Shown: in pieces, positions 55,636-64,000 of the stretch
Numbering within the stretch: position 1 is the first letter of the stretch
Layout of the letters: each line of letters opens with the position of its first letter
Assembly (NCBI GenBank): GCA_964445695.1
Contig: CAYULF010000003.1
Coordinates: 322,825 to 386,824 of the forward strand
From: JAUIKM01 sp964445695
Lineage (GTDB): Bacteria > Bacteroidota > Ignavibacteria > Kapaibacteriales > UBA7675
Direction of reading: 5' to 3'
Length of the DNA stretch: 64,000 nucleotides
Notes under the pieces: model-generated
The model's database searches: none
What the model was told of the DNA's origin: nothing
The model's input: only the letters and a program-made list of their open reading frames with translations
Made by a program: the position numbers and the translations under genes

Positions 55636-56121
55636 TCAGACCTGTTTTTCGGTCTTTTTCTTTAAGGGCAACAACAGGTCGACTTCGGAGTCCGGATGTG
55701 CCGGATTAAAGCGCTCGCCGTACAGTTCGAGCATAAGTGAATTATCTACATCGAGTTCCTGGGGGGCCAGCGACTGACTGATTGCGGCCATCGTTTCGGG
55801 CAACTTCGCCAGATCGCCGCGATGCGTAAACAGCGCGTAGCGCCGCGCCGGAATCTCCATGCGGACGAATTCCTCGTGTTCCGGCGCAAACTCCTCAACC
55901 TCAACGGAGGCCATGTATTCAAATTCCTCAACGTCGCCTTTGTCCAGGTCGTGGCAGACGCAGACGCCGTAGGTGTCGCCCGAGGCGCTGCGATTGGGAA
56001 TGGACGACATTCTGGGTACGAACCTGTCCCAGAGCTGTGGAATTTTGGGCGAGAATGCTCCGGTGTTGATTTTGGAACCGACGAGTTTAAGGGCAGGAAC
56101 ATCGACGATTTTGGCTTGCAT
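55636..56121 (-). CDS. GyrI-like (effector-binding domain) protein, second copy
   Basis: 161 residues from the internal ATG, which follows AAAAGGATCAG. Same stand-alone fold as its neighbour: QAKIVDVPALKLVGSKI at the start, EIPARRYALFTHRGDLAKL in the middle and LELYGERFNP.......VDLLLPLKKK at the end. Two Cys (YGVCVCHDL) occur in the strand where the neighbour has YAVCFNLE. The two genes are separated by about 215 bases on one strand and look like an old duplication. No DNA-binding part. The ligand is unknown. Confidence 0.85.
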   Translation of the reverse strand: MQAKIVDVPALKLVGSKINTGAFSPKIPQLWDRFVPRMSSIPNRSASGDTYGVCVCHDLDKGDVEEFEYMASVEVEEFAPEHEEFVRMEIPARRYALFTHRGDLAKLPETMAAISQSLAPQELDVDNSLMLELYGERFNPAHPDSEVDLLLPLKKKTEKQV

Positions 56122-56278
56122 GTGTCTGATCCTTTTCGTTTGTATTGCTTTTGGTGCACGGCAGTGCGGGTCGGCATAATTTACATGCACAGGCATTCAC
56201 AATGCAACGATTGTTACTTCATTCTGCCTGTTGTGTTGAAAGATTTTGCAATTCTTACCCACTCGGGAATCACGTGAT

Positions 56279-59200
56279 ATGATCTTGCGTTACGCATTTA
56301 TCCTTGTCTCAGCGCTCGTACTCCCCTTTACGCTTTCTGCTCAGAATATCGAATGGAAACTCAGCTCCGGTCCGCTGGGCGGCAACATTGCCGATGTTAT
56401 CCGCGGCGATCAGGACGTGCTCTGGACCGCTGTGGAATTCGGCGGCGGCGTCTATTCTTCGTCTGACGGCGGCAATTCCTGGCAGCAGCACAACCAAAAA
56501 CTCCCCAACCGCGACTGTCGCGCTCTGGCGTATGATGCAGACAAAGACATGCTTTTGCTTGCCACCGAGGGAGGCGGTATTTACGTTTCGAGCGACGACG
56601 GCGACTCCTGGGTAGCGCGCAATTCGGGCCTCGATAATCTTTTCCTCTACACCGTTTTTCACGAAGGCGATGAAGTCGTCTGGGCCGGCACACAAGGCTC
56701 CGGGCCCTACCGCAGCGACGACAACGGACTTAACTGGGAAGCCGCCAACACTGGTCTGTCCGAATCGCTTGTTAACGATTTCGCCGTAACGGCGGACGGC
56801 AGTGTATTCTGCGCCACGGTGATAAGTGGAATTCAGCGCAGCAAGGACGATGGCCAAAGTTGGGAACGCGTGGCTCTCGGCATCGGTACTTCGTGGATCT
56901 TGTCGCTGGAAGTCGGTCCCGACGACGTTTTGTACGCGGGGACAAACAAGGGATTTTTCAAATCGGAAGATCAGGGCGACAACTGGACGGAAATCAATAC
57001 CGGCGTGCCCGACAACACCTTTGTGCGGGACATGGCCATTATCGACAACACCACGATCATTGCCGCCACCTCGCGCGGCGCATATTTCAGCAATAATGCC
57101 GGCGCATCGTGGACGGAACGCTCCGGCGCACTCGTGGAAACAGACCTCTTCTGCGTTGTCGGCGGCGACGAATGGGTTGTCGGCGCACACAGAGACCGCG
57201 GCCTGGCACGCAGTGAAAATCAGGGCATCAACTGGCTGCCGTCCAACAACGGCCTGTACGCCGTCGGCATCTGGTCGCTCACGCGCGCCGACGACGGCAA
57301 GGTGTTTGCCGGTTCACAGAGCGCCATCTACCGCAGCAATGACGACGGCGACACGTGGGATCGCCTCGACGGCGGCCTTCCCAGCAACACGTTCTGGTCG
57401 ATTTTTCTCAACGGAGGCGGCAAGGTCTTCGCCGGACTGGACGGCGGACTGTGGCAGAGCATCAACAACGGCGACACATGGACGCAGAACTCGCTTGACA
57501 ACGTAACCGTCTACGCCATGAAACGCGCGCCGGACGGCACGCTCTGGGCGGCAAGCTCCGACGGCATGTTCAAGTCAACCGACGGCGGCGACACGTGGGA
57601 ACAAAGCGGTCAGGACGATCGCCTTATGACCACGCTTGAAATCGACGTCGACGGCAACCTCTTCAGCGGTGAGTTTTTCCAGGGTATCTGGCGCTCGACC
57701 GACAACGGCCAGAATTGGTCCCAGGCCAACACCGGCCTCGGCAATCGCGACGTAACGTCACTGGTCAGCAACACCGTTGGAACCTGGATTGCGGGCACGC
57801 GCAACGGCGTGTTTTATTCCATCAACCGCGGCCTGGAGTGGAATCCGGCCAACAAGGCACTGACGGATACCGAAGTGCTGACACTGGCGGTCAACCAGCG
57901 CGACGACCTCTTTGCGGGCACCTTCAGCGGCGGAATCTTCCGCAGCACCGGCCCCAACGACGACTGGGAGGCGCTCGACAAAGGCCTGCTGACCCCCTCG
58001 GTTCAGGCGCTGGAGATGTCCAATTTTGACGTTCTGTTTGCCGGCACGTTGGCCGGCAGCGTCTACCGCACCATCGGCACGACCAATCCGGTCGAGATTG
58101 CCATGCCGGACGACGCCGAAATCTGCCCTGGCGGCAGCGTTGAACTCACGACCGAATTGTCGGAGGGTTTTCCCGACTACACGCACAGCTGGGAACCTGC
58201 GACCGGCCTCAACGACGCCTCACTGCTCTCGCCCACCGCCACGCCGGAAATCACGACCTGGTACTACATCACGGTCTCCGATCGCAGCGGCTTTGAGCAG
58301 CGCGACTCGGTGTTGATTACCATTCTGCCTGCTCCCGACTTTGATGCGGGCGAAGAAATCGTGCTCTGCGCCGGCGAGAGTCTGCAGCGCGAATACCCCG
58401 ACGAACTGACCTATTCCTGGTCGCCCGCCGCGGGCATCTCCTGCACGGACTGCGCCGATCCGACCTTCAGTCCGACGGCGACTACCGTGTACAGCGTCAC
58501 AGTTACCGGCCCGAACGGCTGTTCGTTGCAGGACGAGCTGTCCGTAGTGGTTAACCAACTGCCGCAAATTCAGACGCAGACGCGCATTGAACTCTGCCCC
58601 GGAGAATCGACGCAGCTGAGCGCATCCGGCGGCGTGGCCTACGAATGGAGTCCGGCAACGGATCTGGACGATCCCGCCTCCGCGACGCCCACCGTCACGC
58701 CGACGCAGTCACGCGAGTACACGCTGACAGTCACAGGCGAAAACGGCTGTGAAAACAGCGTCCAGGTTGCCGTCGTGGTCTTTGAAAAACCGGACGTAAA
58801 CGCCGGGGAGGACGCAATTGTCTGTGCAGGCCGCTCAACGCAGTTGCAGGCATCGGGCGCGAGCAGCTATGTCTGGTCGCCGGCTGAAGGACTCTCCTGC
58901 GTTGACTGCGCCAATCCGCTCGCATCTCCCAACGTGACGACAGTGTATACCGTCGTTGGCACGGACGCCAACGGATGCAGCGCTGAGGACCAGATTCAGG
59001 TCGAAGTGCGCGAAGCCGTCGAACTTGATTTCAGTACTCAGGACATCTATTTCGGCGTCCTCTCCGCTTGCGAGTCCTCCGCCGAGCAGAAATTCAGCAT
59101 CTCCAACAGCGGCGCGTTCGATGTGACGCTGCGCGGCTGGCAAGTCGAAGGCAACAATTTCAGCCTGATTTCGCCGCAGTTTCCGGTAACGGTTCCGGCG

Positions 59201-60364
59201 AACGGCACGGTCGAGTTTACCGCGCGTTACACGCCTCAAAATGAAGGCGGCCATCAGACGCAGTTGAGTTTTAATGCCTCGCCCTGCCCCATCGAGACCG
59301 AGGTCACCTTGCGCGGTGAAAACCAGGGCGTTGTTGCGCGCGTCGAACCCGGCGCCGTCAAATACACGCGCGGTGAACTTTGCGGCGATCTGCCCGACCC
59401 CGAGCGGCCTATCAGCGTAACCAACAGCAGCGACGGCGTGGTAACGCTGGTTTCCGCCACGCCGAGCGGACCGTTTAACGTCACCGGCCCGCAATTGCCG
59501 CTTAACATGAATGCAAACGATGCCACCGGATTTACTGTCACGCTCGACGGCGATTTCACACAGCCTGCCTCCGGCGAGCTCACTATCGAATATGTATCCG
59601 ACGCCTGCAACGGCACCCTCCGCGTGTCACTCAGCAGCGAGGGCACGCTCTTTGATGTCGACGTCAGCGACGACGTCAGCATCTGCCGCGGCGAAAATAC
59701 CCGTTTAAGCGCGCAGGCCGACAACGCCGCTGCTTACATGTGGTCGCCGACGACGGGGCTGGACGACCACAATTCGCCCACCCCCACGGCGCGTCCCTTC
59801 TCGACTACCGAATACGAAGTCACAGTCTTTGATGAAGACGGCTGCAGCGCTGTGGAAACGGTGACGGTAACGGTAGAGTTCGTTGCCAAACCCGGCATCG
59901 ACGTCAACGGCGCATTGTTAACATGCACGCTGGACGATCTGGAATACCAGTGGCTGCGGGACGATATTGAGATTCCCGACGCGACGGAAAAAACCTTCCA
60001 GGCAAGCATCGACGGCAGTTATCGCGTGATTGTGCGCAATTCCTTCGGCTGCAGGGACACGTCTGACGCGGTGACGGTCAGCACGACGGACGTGGCGGAA
60101 AGCGATATGTATGGCGGCCGTTTGCGTCTCTTCCCCAATCCCGCCGGTGCGGTGCTGGGGCTTCAGCTGCATTTGCCATTCGGTCGGCGCGCTCAGGTGC
60201 AGATATTCAGCGCACTGGGCCAGGTGGTTTTGTCGCAGACTGTTAATCTGGACGGCGCTTCAACGCTGGAACGCATCGACATCGGCGCGCTCACTCCTGG
60301 CGTGTATTACCTCGTTGTGGACTACGAGGCCGGCCGCTTGGCCGCACCCTTTGTGCGCGAATAA
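56279..60364 (+). CDS. 1361-residue beta-propeller and Ig-repeat surface protein, T9SS cargo
   Basis: The ATG at 56279 begins the signal peptide (LRYAFILVSALVLPFTLSA); GGGAATC precedes it. Residues about 25-620 hold some fourteen YSSDGGNSW-type (BNR/sortilin-like) blades, probably two seven-bladed propellers. Three to four Cys-bracketed Ig-like repeats follow (each starts ICPGGSVEL, LCAGESLQ, LCPGESTQL or VCAGRSTQLQA and ends NGC), then an ASH-type domain and one more Ig repeat (ICRGENTRL...DGC). The T9SS sorting domain closes it (LFPNPAGAVLGLQLHLP, LTPGVYYLVVDYE). It is a large cell-surface binding protein; propellers of this kind often bind glycans or proteins. A strong terminator follows. 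Confidence 0.87.
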   Translation: MILRYAFILVSALVLPFTLSAQNIEWKLSSGPLGGNIADVIRGDQDVLWTAVEFGGGVYSSSDGGNSWQQHNQKLPNRDCRALAYDADKDMLLLATEGGGIYVSSDDGDSWVARNSGLDNLFLYTVFHEGDEVVWAGTQGSGPYRSDDNGLNWEAANTGLSESLVNDFAVTADGSVFCATVISGIQRSKDDGQSWERVALGIGTSWILSLEVGPDDVLYAGTNKGFFKSEDQGDNWTEINTGVPDNTFVRDMAIIDNTTIIAATSRGAYFSNNAGASWTERSGALVETDLFCVVGGDEWVVGAHRDRGLARSENQGINWLPSNNGLYAVGIWSLTRADDGKVFAGSQSAIYRSNDDGDTWDRLDGGLPSNTFWSIFLNGGGKVFAGLDGGLWQSINNGDTWTQNSLDNVTVYAMKRAPDGTLWAASSDGMFKSTDGGDTWEQSGQDDRLMTTLEIDVDGNLFSGEFFQGIWRSTDNGQNWSQANTGLGNRDVTSLVSNTVGTWIAGTRNGVFYSINRGLEWNPANKALTDTEVLTLAVNQRDDLFAGTFSGGIFRSTGPNDDWEALDKGLLTPSVQALEMSNFDVLFAGTLAGSVYRTIGTTNPVEIAMPDDAEICPGGSVELTTELSEGFPDYTHSWEPATGLNDASLLSPTATPEITTWYYITVSDRSGFEQRDSVLITILPAPDFDAGEEIVLCAGESLQREYPDELTYSWSPAAGISCTDCADPTFSPTATTVYSVTVTGPNGCSLQDELSVVVNQLPQIQTQTRIELCPGESTQLSASGGVAYEWSPATDLDDPASATPTVTPTQSREYTLTVTGENGCENSVQVAVVVFEKPDVNAGEDAIVCAGRSTQLQASGASSYVWSPAEGLSCVDCANPLASPNVTTVYTVVGTDANGCSAEDQIQVEVREAVELDFSTQDIYFGVLSACESSAEQKFSISNSGAFDVTLRGWQVEGNNFSLISPQFPVTVPANGTVEFTARYTPQNEGGHQTQLSFNASPCPIETEVTLRGENQGVVARVEPGAVKYTRGELCGDLPDPERPISVTNSSDGVVTLVSATPSGPFNVTGPQLPLNMNANDATGFTVTLDGDFTQPASGELTIEYVSDACNGTLRVSLSSEGTLFDVDVSDDVSICRGENTRLSAQADNAAAYMWSPTTGLDDHNSPTPTARPFSTTEYEVTVFDEDGCSAVETVTVTVEFVAKPGIDVNGALLTCTLDDLEYQWLRDDIEIPDATEKTFQASIDGSYRVIVRNSFGCRDTSDAVTVSTTDVAESDMYGGRLRLFPNPAGAVLGLQLHLPFGRRAQVQIFSALGQVVLSQTVNLDGASTLERIDIGALTPGVYYLVVDYEAGRLAAPFVRE

Positions 60365-60401
60365 AGCGCCGTTTCACGGTTTAAATTTTGTTTGTAAATA
60401 G

Positions 60402-60437
60402 CAGCCGCTTCGTTCATTCGGAGCGGCTGTTTTGTTT
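60402..60437 (+). terminator. rho-independent terminator
   Basis: Stem CAGCCGCT / AGCGGCTG with a 12-nt loop, then TTTTGTTT, directly downstream of the beta-propeller gene. Confidence 0.8.
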
Positions 60438-60467
60438 AACACGCTCCACACCTCTCGCTACGCAACT

Positions 60468-60877
60468 GATTGCAGCGCCTCTCCCTGTCGGTCGCCGCTC
60501 GCTTTATGACTGTTTTGTTTGTCGGCGTGCTGGAAATTTTTCAGTCGAAGGTTTACGGCTGAACTTCCCGTTCAGCGGCTTAAACGTCGCGTTCAACCAC
60601 GAGTTGAGCTACGCTCAGTTTATTCAACAAGGAGTTTGCGCCATGGATTTGCATCTTGACCCGTGAGCGCCGCAGCACGTGCAATCCGGCGTTCAATAAC
60701 AAACGCGACACATTGCCGTGCCGATCCGGCGAACCTGCGGGTTCTGTGCCGGACGGCGAGTCTGTGGTTGGTGGTATCTGAATTTTCTGGTGGTGGAGGC
60801 CGGGGGTGGGGGCCCATTGATTTCACTCAAAGAACCAATAAATCTCAAACAAACCTGAAACTCTTTGTCTTCTGGTT
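60468..60877 (+). repeat. dispersed repeat, full copy B
   Basis: About 410 bp on the plus strand, matching copy A throughout: GATTGCAGCGCCTCTCCC, GGTCGCCGCTCGCTTTATGAC, core TTTTGTTTGTC (60513-60523), a stretch encoding NHELSYAQFIQQG, then CRTASLWLVV, the GGTGG/GGGGGTGGGGG block and TTGATTTCACTCAAA. Starts 30 bases after the terminator of the preceding gene. Four frames are needed to read all conserved peptides, and stops interrupt them. Confidence 0.65.
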
Positions 60878-61136
60878 TCAAGCCCGCAGCACAATTTTCT
60901 CGTTCGTTTTGATCCGCAGCACAAAATATTCACTATTCACTATCTGCCCCACGGTCGGTTCATCGTGAACTTCCTGCACGATCTGCTCACGCCAAACTTA
61001 CCGCATGAACTGCCGGATAGAAGGCGGCAAGCGGAGAATAAAGGCAGAATGTGAACCCATTCAGTCATCAAAGATTTCAACGTCTGCATCCAATTTTCGC
61101 AGTCAAAAACTCCTGAACAAAGCTTGCCGGCGGACT
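60878..61136. other. spacer at the left edge of the RHS locus
   Basis: No gene seen; base composition falls from here toward the right end of the window. Confidence 0.35.
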
Positions 61137-61601
61137 TCAAGCTAACTGTAGCCTTTCCAAAAACTCTTCTATACTATCTGTCGCTGTCACCCAATGCCAC
61201 TCAAAACCATTGGTATTGCAATAGTAGATGACTGAAGGAACAACCCTTCTGTAATCCAGTGCAATAAATGAATCAGGTTCGACCTCGCCGATCAACACGG
61301 CTTTACTAACATCTATATCTCCTGGCGGAAACACATCGCTTTTTTTACCGACAAAATACATTAAGTTTTCCTCCGCACTCTCTTCAAAGTTACTTTCAAT
61401 AACCATTGATTCGAAGTCGAACAACGCTGGAATTGGGTATTTCACACGTGTGAAAACTGCCTTGAACAACTCAATATGTTTTTGTTCAGTCCACCTTCCA
61501 GAGTTTTTGTGCCCACGCGACAACCATTTGCCCGATATTAATGCTAGTGCCAGTGCGGGTGGCAACTGCAAATTATTTACCATCATCTGCGGATTGCTCA
61601 T
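61137..61601 (-). CDS. SUKH/SMI1-KNR4-like protein, candidate immunity protein
   Basis: 154 residues, no signal peptide. The order of features fits the SMI1/KNR4 (SUKH) superfamily: an N-terminal LPPALALALISGKW, a core strand VLIGEVEPDSFIALDYRR, then PSVIYYCNTNGFEWHWVTATDS and the terminal helix IEEFLERL. SUKH proteins commonly neutralise polymorphic toxins, and an RHS toxin gene lies about 1.5 kb upstream on the same strand. AGGAAAG precedes the ATG, so translation is credible. The family match is by motif pattern only. Which toxin it answers is unknown. Confidence 0.55.
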   Translation of the reverse strand: MSNPQMMVNNLQLPPALALALISGKWLSRGHKNSGRWTEQKHIELFKAVFTRVKYPIPALFDFESMVIESNFEESAEENLMYFVGKKSDVFPPGDIDVSKAVLIGEVEPDSFIALDYRRVVPSVIYYCNTNGFEWHWVTATDSIEEFLERLQLA

Positions 61602-62099
61602 AGACTTTCCTACAATTTACTACCTCAAGTGCATTCATGATCTACTGGCGTTGCCTCCACCAGGTACATGATGACCTTCAATATTCGGACTATACCCATT
61701 CACAATCTATAACTTCCATGTTCTTACTGTCCTTGTTTTGCTTCTGCACTATGCTCAACATCGCAACACACAGAGCAAACTTGCGGGTCAACTTTACCAG
61801 GAAACAAGGATTGAAACTGAGTCGTTATTCTCACTCAGTGGGATTGGCAGTTTGATGTCGCTCAATCTTCCTCTAAAATAATGCTTGAAGTCACCGAGTC
61901 CCAATACCACAAACGCCGCGCTCACGCAGCCTTAAACAAAAGAGTCTCAAGTTCAGAATACCCGCAGCGCTCGCCGCGCCGCTCCCGTCGCGGGTCCCCC
62001 CGCTCCGTCCGGGCCGCCTGCGCGCCGGCGGTCGCCGCAACGCCGCAGTGTTAAATCTCCGGGCTGCGCCCTGATAGTTGTTCAATGCGCTCGGCATTA
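61602..62099. other. non-coding part of the RHS locus
   Basis: No convincing gene. The left half is AT-rich (61610-61880). The right half switches abruptly to a very GC-rich segment (about 61960-62060, CGCCGCGCCGCTCCCGTCGC) leading into the palindrome and direct repeats that follow. This mosaic of compositions suggests repeated rearrangement. Confidence 0.45.
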
Positions 62100-62153
62100 C
62101 ATAATGTGGCCATATACTGCTTGCCATCGCTGCGCAGTATATATCACATTATG
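62100..62153. repeat. 54-bp imperfect palindrome
   Basis: Left arm CATAATGTG-GCC-ATATACTGC and right arm GCAGTATAT-AT-CACATTATG can pair over 18 bp with a small internal bulge and a 13-nt loop (TTGCCATCGCTGC). It is a large stable hairpin outside any gene and could be a REP-like or miniature mobile element. Confidence 0.65.
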
Positions 62154-62365
62154 CAAACCGCCGCCATCGGCGGACGCGCAAGACGAAGAGTCGGCGGCCC
62201 GCGGCGCGAACCGCCAGGTGAGAAGCCGGCCACAAGTCAATGAGTCTTTGAGTTTAAGTGAGAAATCGCAAACCACCGTGGACGCGCAAGACGGAGAGTA
62301 ACGCGGCCTGCGCCGCAAACCGCCTAGTGAGAAGTACACCAAGAAACTTTGAGTTCGTTGGATTA
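62154..62365. repeat. two diverged ~85-bp direct repeats, 108 bp offset
   Basis: Unit 1 (from 62172) and unit 2 (from 62280) share GGACGCGCAAGACG, a GGC-rich segment, GCGAACCGCC/GCAAACCGCC, GTGAGAAG, and CTTTGAGTT. A GCAAACC block precedes both. No open frame follows the pattern. Confidence 0.6.
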
Positions 62366-62600
62366 AGTCGTGACCACCGCTTCAAAGATTTCTGTCGTAT
62401 CTTCTCTCGATTTGAGAAGCTGGACATCATGTACATGTTCTTCCTCAATTTTGCCCTTGTAATCGACATGACAAGGAGCAGCAGTGCTCCCCCCTAGACT
62501 GAAGAAATGCAATGAATAATCTGAGGAAATTAAGTATCACAACGGGAACAAGTTTTGCATGTATTGCAAATGTTATCCAACACACACAGCAGAAGCATGT
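62366..62600. other. spacer downstream of the lipoprotein gene
   Basis: AT-rich, no gene and no obvious terminator. Confidence 0.35.
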
Positions 62601-63029
62601 CTACAGATAAATGAATGGGAACTGCGACTGCCTAAAATGCATTGTCGCCGAATCTAAATTGTTAAAACCAAGGTGCACTCCTTGAGATAGGTCGACACGG
62701 TAAATGTGACGATGCCCATTTAGTGTTACTTCCAATTCGACCTTTTGGTTGTTATTACACCTCACTTCCTCACCTTCAATCGTTGCTATAAATGATCCTT
62801 GGACCGGTTCAACCACAACCCTCAATTCTGCAAATCCAATATTTTCAATACTGCTAACTATCTTTTTGTCAAATATGAGACAGCCATTTATCCGCAACGA
62901 AATGACATCTTGGTCAAAATGATTCTGAAAATCAATGGTAAATGACCGCATGTTGCCTGAAGTGATATTTGATCCAGAACATGATAATACCAGAATGCTT
63001 AAAGCTACAATCACAAAATAGGATTTCAT
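62601..63029 (-). CDS. small lipoprotein next to the RHS gene
   Basis: 142 residues from the second Met. The lipoprotein signal (KSYFVIVALSILVLSC, lipobox VLSC, then SGSNI) is unmistakable. The mature part has beta strands (RSFTIDFQNHFDQDVISLRI, VVVEPVQGSFIATIEGE, KVELEVTLNG) and no recognisable domain. It starts 24 bases after the RHS stop codon, so it is almost certainly co-transcribed with it. A lipid-anchored periplasmic protein in this position is a natural candidate for immunity against a toxin acting in the periplasm or for a chaperone; this rests on position alone. Confidence 0.7.
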   Translation of the reverse strand: MKSYFVIVALSILVLSCSGSNITSGNMRSFTIDFQNHFDQDVISLRINGCLIFDKKIVSSIENIGFAELRVVVEPVQGSFIATIEGEEVRCNNNQKVELEVTLNGHRHIYRVDLSQGVHLGFNNLDSATMHFRQSQFPFIYL

Positions 63030-63053
63030 CAGAAAACCGTCCACATTTAATTG

Positions 63054-64000
63054 TTACTCCTCGTTGCTTTGCATTTGAATTTCTTGCTCACCCAAATTAA
63101 GCATTCCGTCATTGTACAGCTCCTCAACCATTTCCAATTCCTCCTCACTGAGAAGAAATCCAGACGACATTGAGTCTGTTGCCCATTCCGCTGAAGGGTC
63201 AAAGTCCAACATAAGATGATAATCATATTCGTCGTACCACCTCAAATCGGGAAGCCCCATTGAGTGACCAAGTAAATGAGCCAAGGAAAATTCATACCCT
63301 GGAATCAGGGTATTCCAATGTTCGTCATTTGCACCCGTACAAGCATAATCACCATCTACAATACAAGAATAATCTAGAATAAACTCCCACATATATATTA
63401 CATTGTGCCCCTTTTTTGCCCAACCAGCTAGTGGCAAATCGTTATATCCACTACCATCTTCTTTTGGTATTTTCCCCCAATCCACAAATCGAATCACATG
63501 ATCAGACTCCTCAATGGGGTTTCCTGTTTCAATATCGCCGGTCTCTGTCTCTTTCACTTGTGATTCTGTTGCTACCGATATGTCGACTACAGCCCTGATG
63601 CCATAATTCTTATGGTTCTGGGTAAATGCAAACCTGATGCCGTCAGCAAGAGAGTTTGCATAGTTCACGAGTTGATCATGAGTCATCTCGCGACTTGACT
63701 CGTTTACAATCTTGGCAGTGACAGTTATTGTGAAGATAGGTTTTCCGTTTTCACTTTCAATTCTGCCAATAGTAACTTTTCTTCCATCTGGATCCTTGAA
63801 GAGCACTGGACTATTTAAAGTGAAATTGTAGGGAGACCAGCTTGTGTATCGATGAGCCAACGGATCCACACTTAACCACCTCCCCAGCCTCGGATCATGG
63901 ATTCTCGCTCCGAAGTTATAGGCGTTCCCCGTGCCTTTAACCTCATTGTCCATCTCCATGCCGTTAAACCCGTAACGATAGCATCTTCGATGCTTTTTTG
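63054..64000 (-). CDS. RHS-repeat protein, C-terminal end with zincin-like toxin domain (partial)
   Basis: Runs in from beyond the right end of the window; 315 residues are visible. The first ~60 are the RHS core terminus: YRYGFNGMEMDNEVKG, GNAYNFGARIHDPRLGRWLS, VDPLAHRYTSWSPYNF, then the cleavage-type motif DPDG. The variable C-terminal ~245 residues begin at RKVTIGRIESENG. They contain a zincin-like signature HLLGHSMGLPD (63249-63278), with the spacing of HExxHxxGxxD but Leu in place of the catalytic Glu. A candidate Met-turn (YHLMLDFD) follows. Acidic tail. Probably the toxic tip of a polymorphic toxin; activity uncertain. Confidence 0.8.
   Translation of the reverse strand, partial: KKHRRCYRYGFNGMEMDNEVKGTGNAYNFGARIHDPRLGRWLSVDPLAHRYTSWSPYNFTLNSPVLFKDPDGRKVTIGRIESENGKPIFTITVTAKIVNESSREMTHDQLVNYANSLADGIRFAFTQNHKNYGIRAVVDISVATESQVKETETGDIETGNPIEESDHVIRFVDWGKIPKEDGSGYNDLPLAGWAKKGHNVIYMWEFILDYSCIVDGDYACTGANDEHWNTLIPGYEFSLAHLLGHSMGLPDLRWYDEYDYHLMLDFDPSAEWATDSMSSGFLLSEEELEMVEELYNDGMLNLGEQEIQMQSNEE

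Overview
The window looks like a chromosomal segment from a Bacteroidota/FCB-group bacterium. Six large secreted proteins end in a type IX secretion (T9SS, Por) C-terminal sorting domain: a Pro-Asn-Pro-like turn, a short beta-sandwich, then a final GVY.L.....(...)VR strand. There is also a TonB-dependent receptor with a carboxypeptidase-like regulatory domain, choice-of-anchor/ASH-type repeats and Omp28-like cargo. High G+C (roughly 55-60% by eye) with T9SS would fit a Kapabacteria/Ignavibacteria/Rhodothermia-like lineage better than a classical low-GC Bacteroidia. This placement is inference. I found no complete tRNA, rRNA, CRISPR array or transposase gene.

Layout. 1-7.8 kb: an RnfD/NqrB-like membrane protein, three tandem DUF2330 paralogues, an FN3 lipoprotein and a T9SS cargo protein. 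8.0-15.8 kb: a lower-GC block (about 45%) with a tightly packed five-gene operon of unrecognised membrane/coiled-coil/outer-membrane proteins, followed by a DUF3298-like exported protein flanked by 72-bp direct repeats. 15.8-19.1 kb: a three-gene phosphorelay (membrane kinase, receiver, receiver-kinase) on the minus strand, divergent from a Ppx/GppA phosphatase. 20.4-29.2 kb: three minus-strand T9SS cargo genes, including a 1700-residue LamG/ASH protein. 29.4-40.9 kb: mostly housekeeping and regulatory genes (FMN glutamate-synthase-like enzyme, receiver-kinase, THUMP methyltransferase, outer-membrane barrel, AsnRS, WG-repeat protein, TPR-LuxR regulator). 41.3-48.9 kb: CAP-domain cargo, a small barrel-like protein, a long gene-poor stretch, a small membrane protein and a TonB receptor. 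49.1-60.4 kb: M3 peptidase, photolyase, lipoprotein, M48 protease, two GyrI-like proteins and a 1361-residue beta-propeller T9SS cargo. 60.5-64 kb: an AT-richer polymorphic-toxin locus with the C-terminus of an RHS protein running off the window end, a lipoprotein, a SUKH-like candidate immunity gene and repeat-rich DNA.

The best candidate for an undescribed system is the five-gene operon at 8.27-12.95 kb. Stop/start overlaps link three of its genes, all five products look like parts of one envelope-spanning assembly, and its base composition and TTAA content differ from the surrounding chromosome. Other points of interest are a dispersed ~400-bp repeat family (four copies seen), a chromosome-wide-looking preference for TTAA at codon junctions that is missing from the low-GC block, an RHS C-terminal zincin-like domain lacking the catalytic Glu, and an outer-membrane barrel gene whose signal peptide has no ATG/GTG/TTG start.
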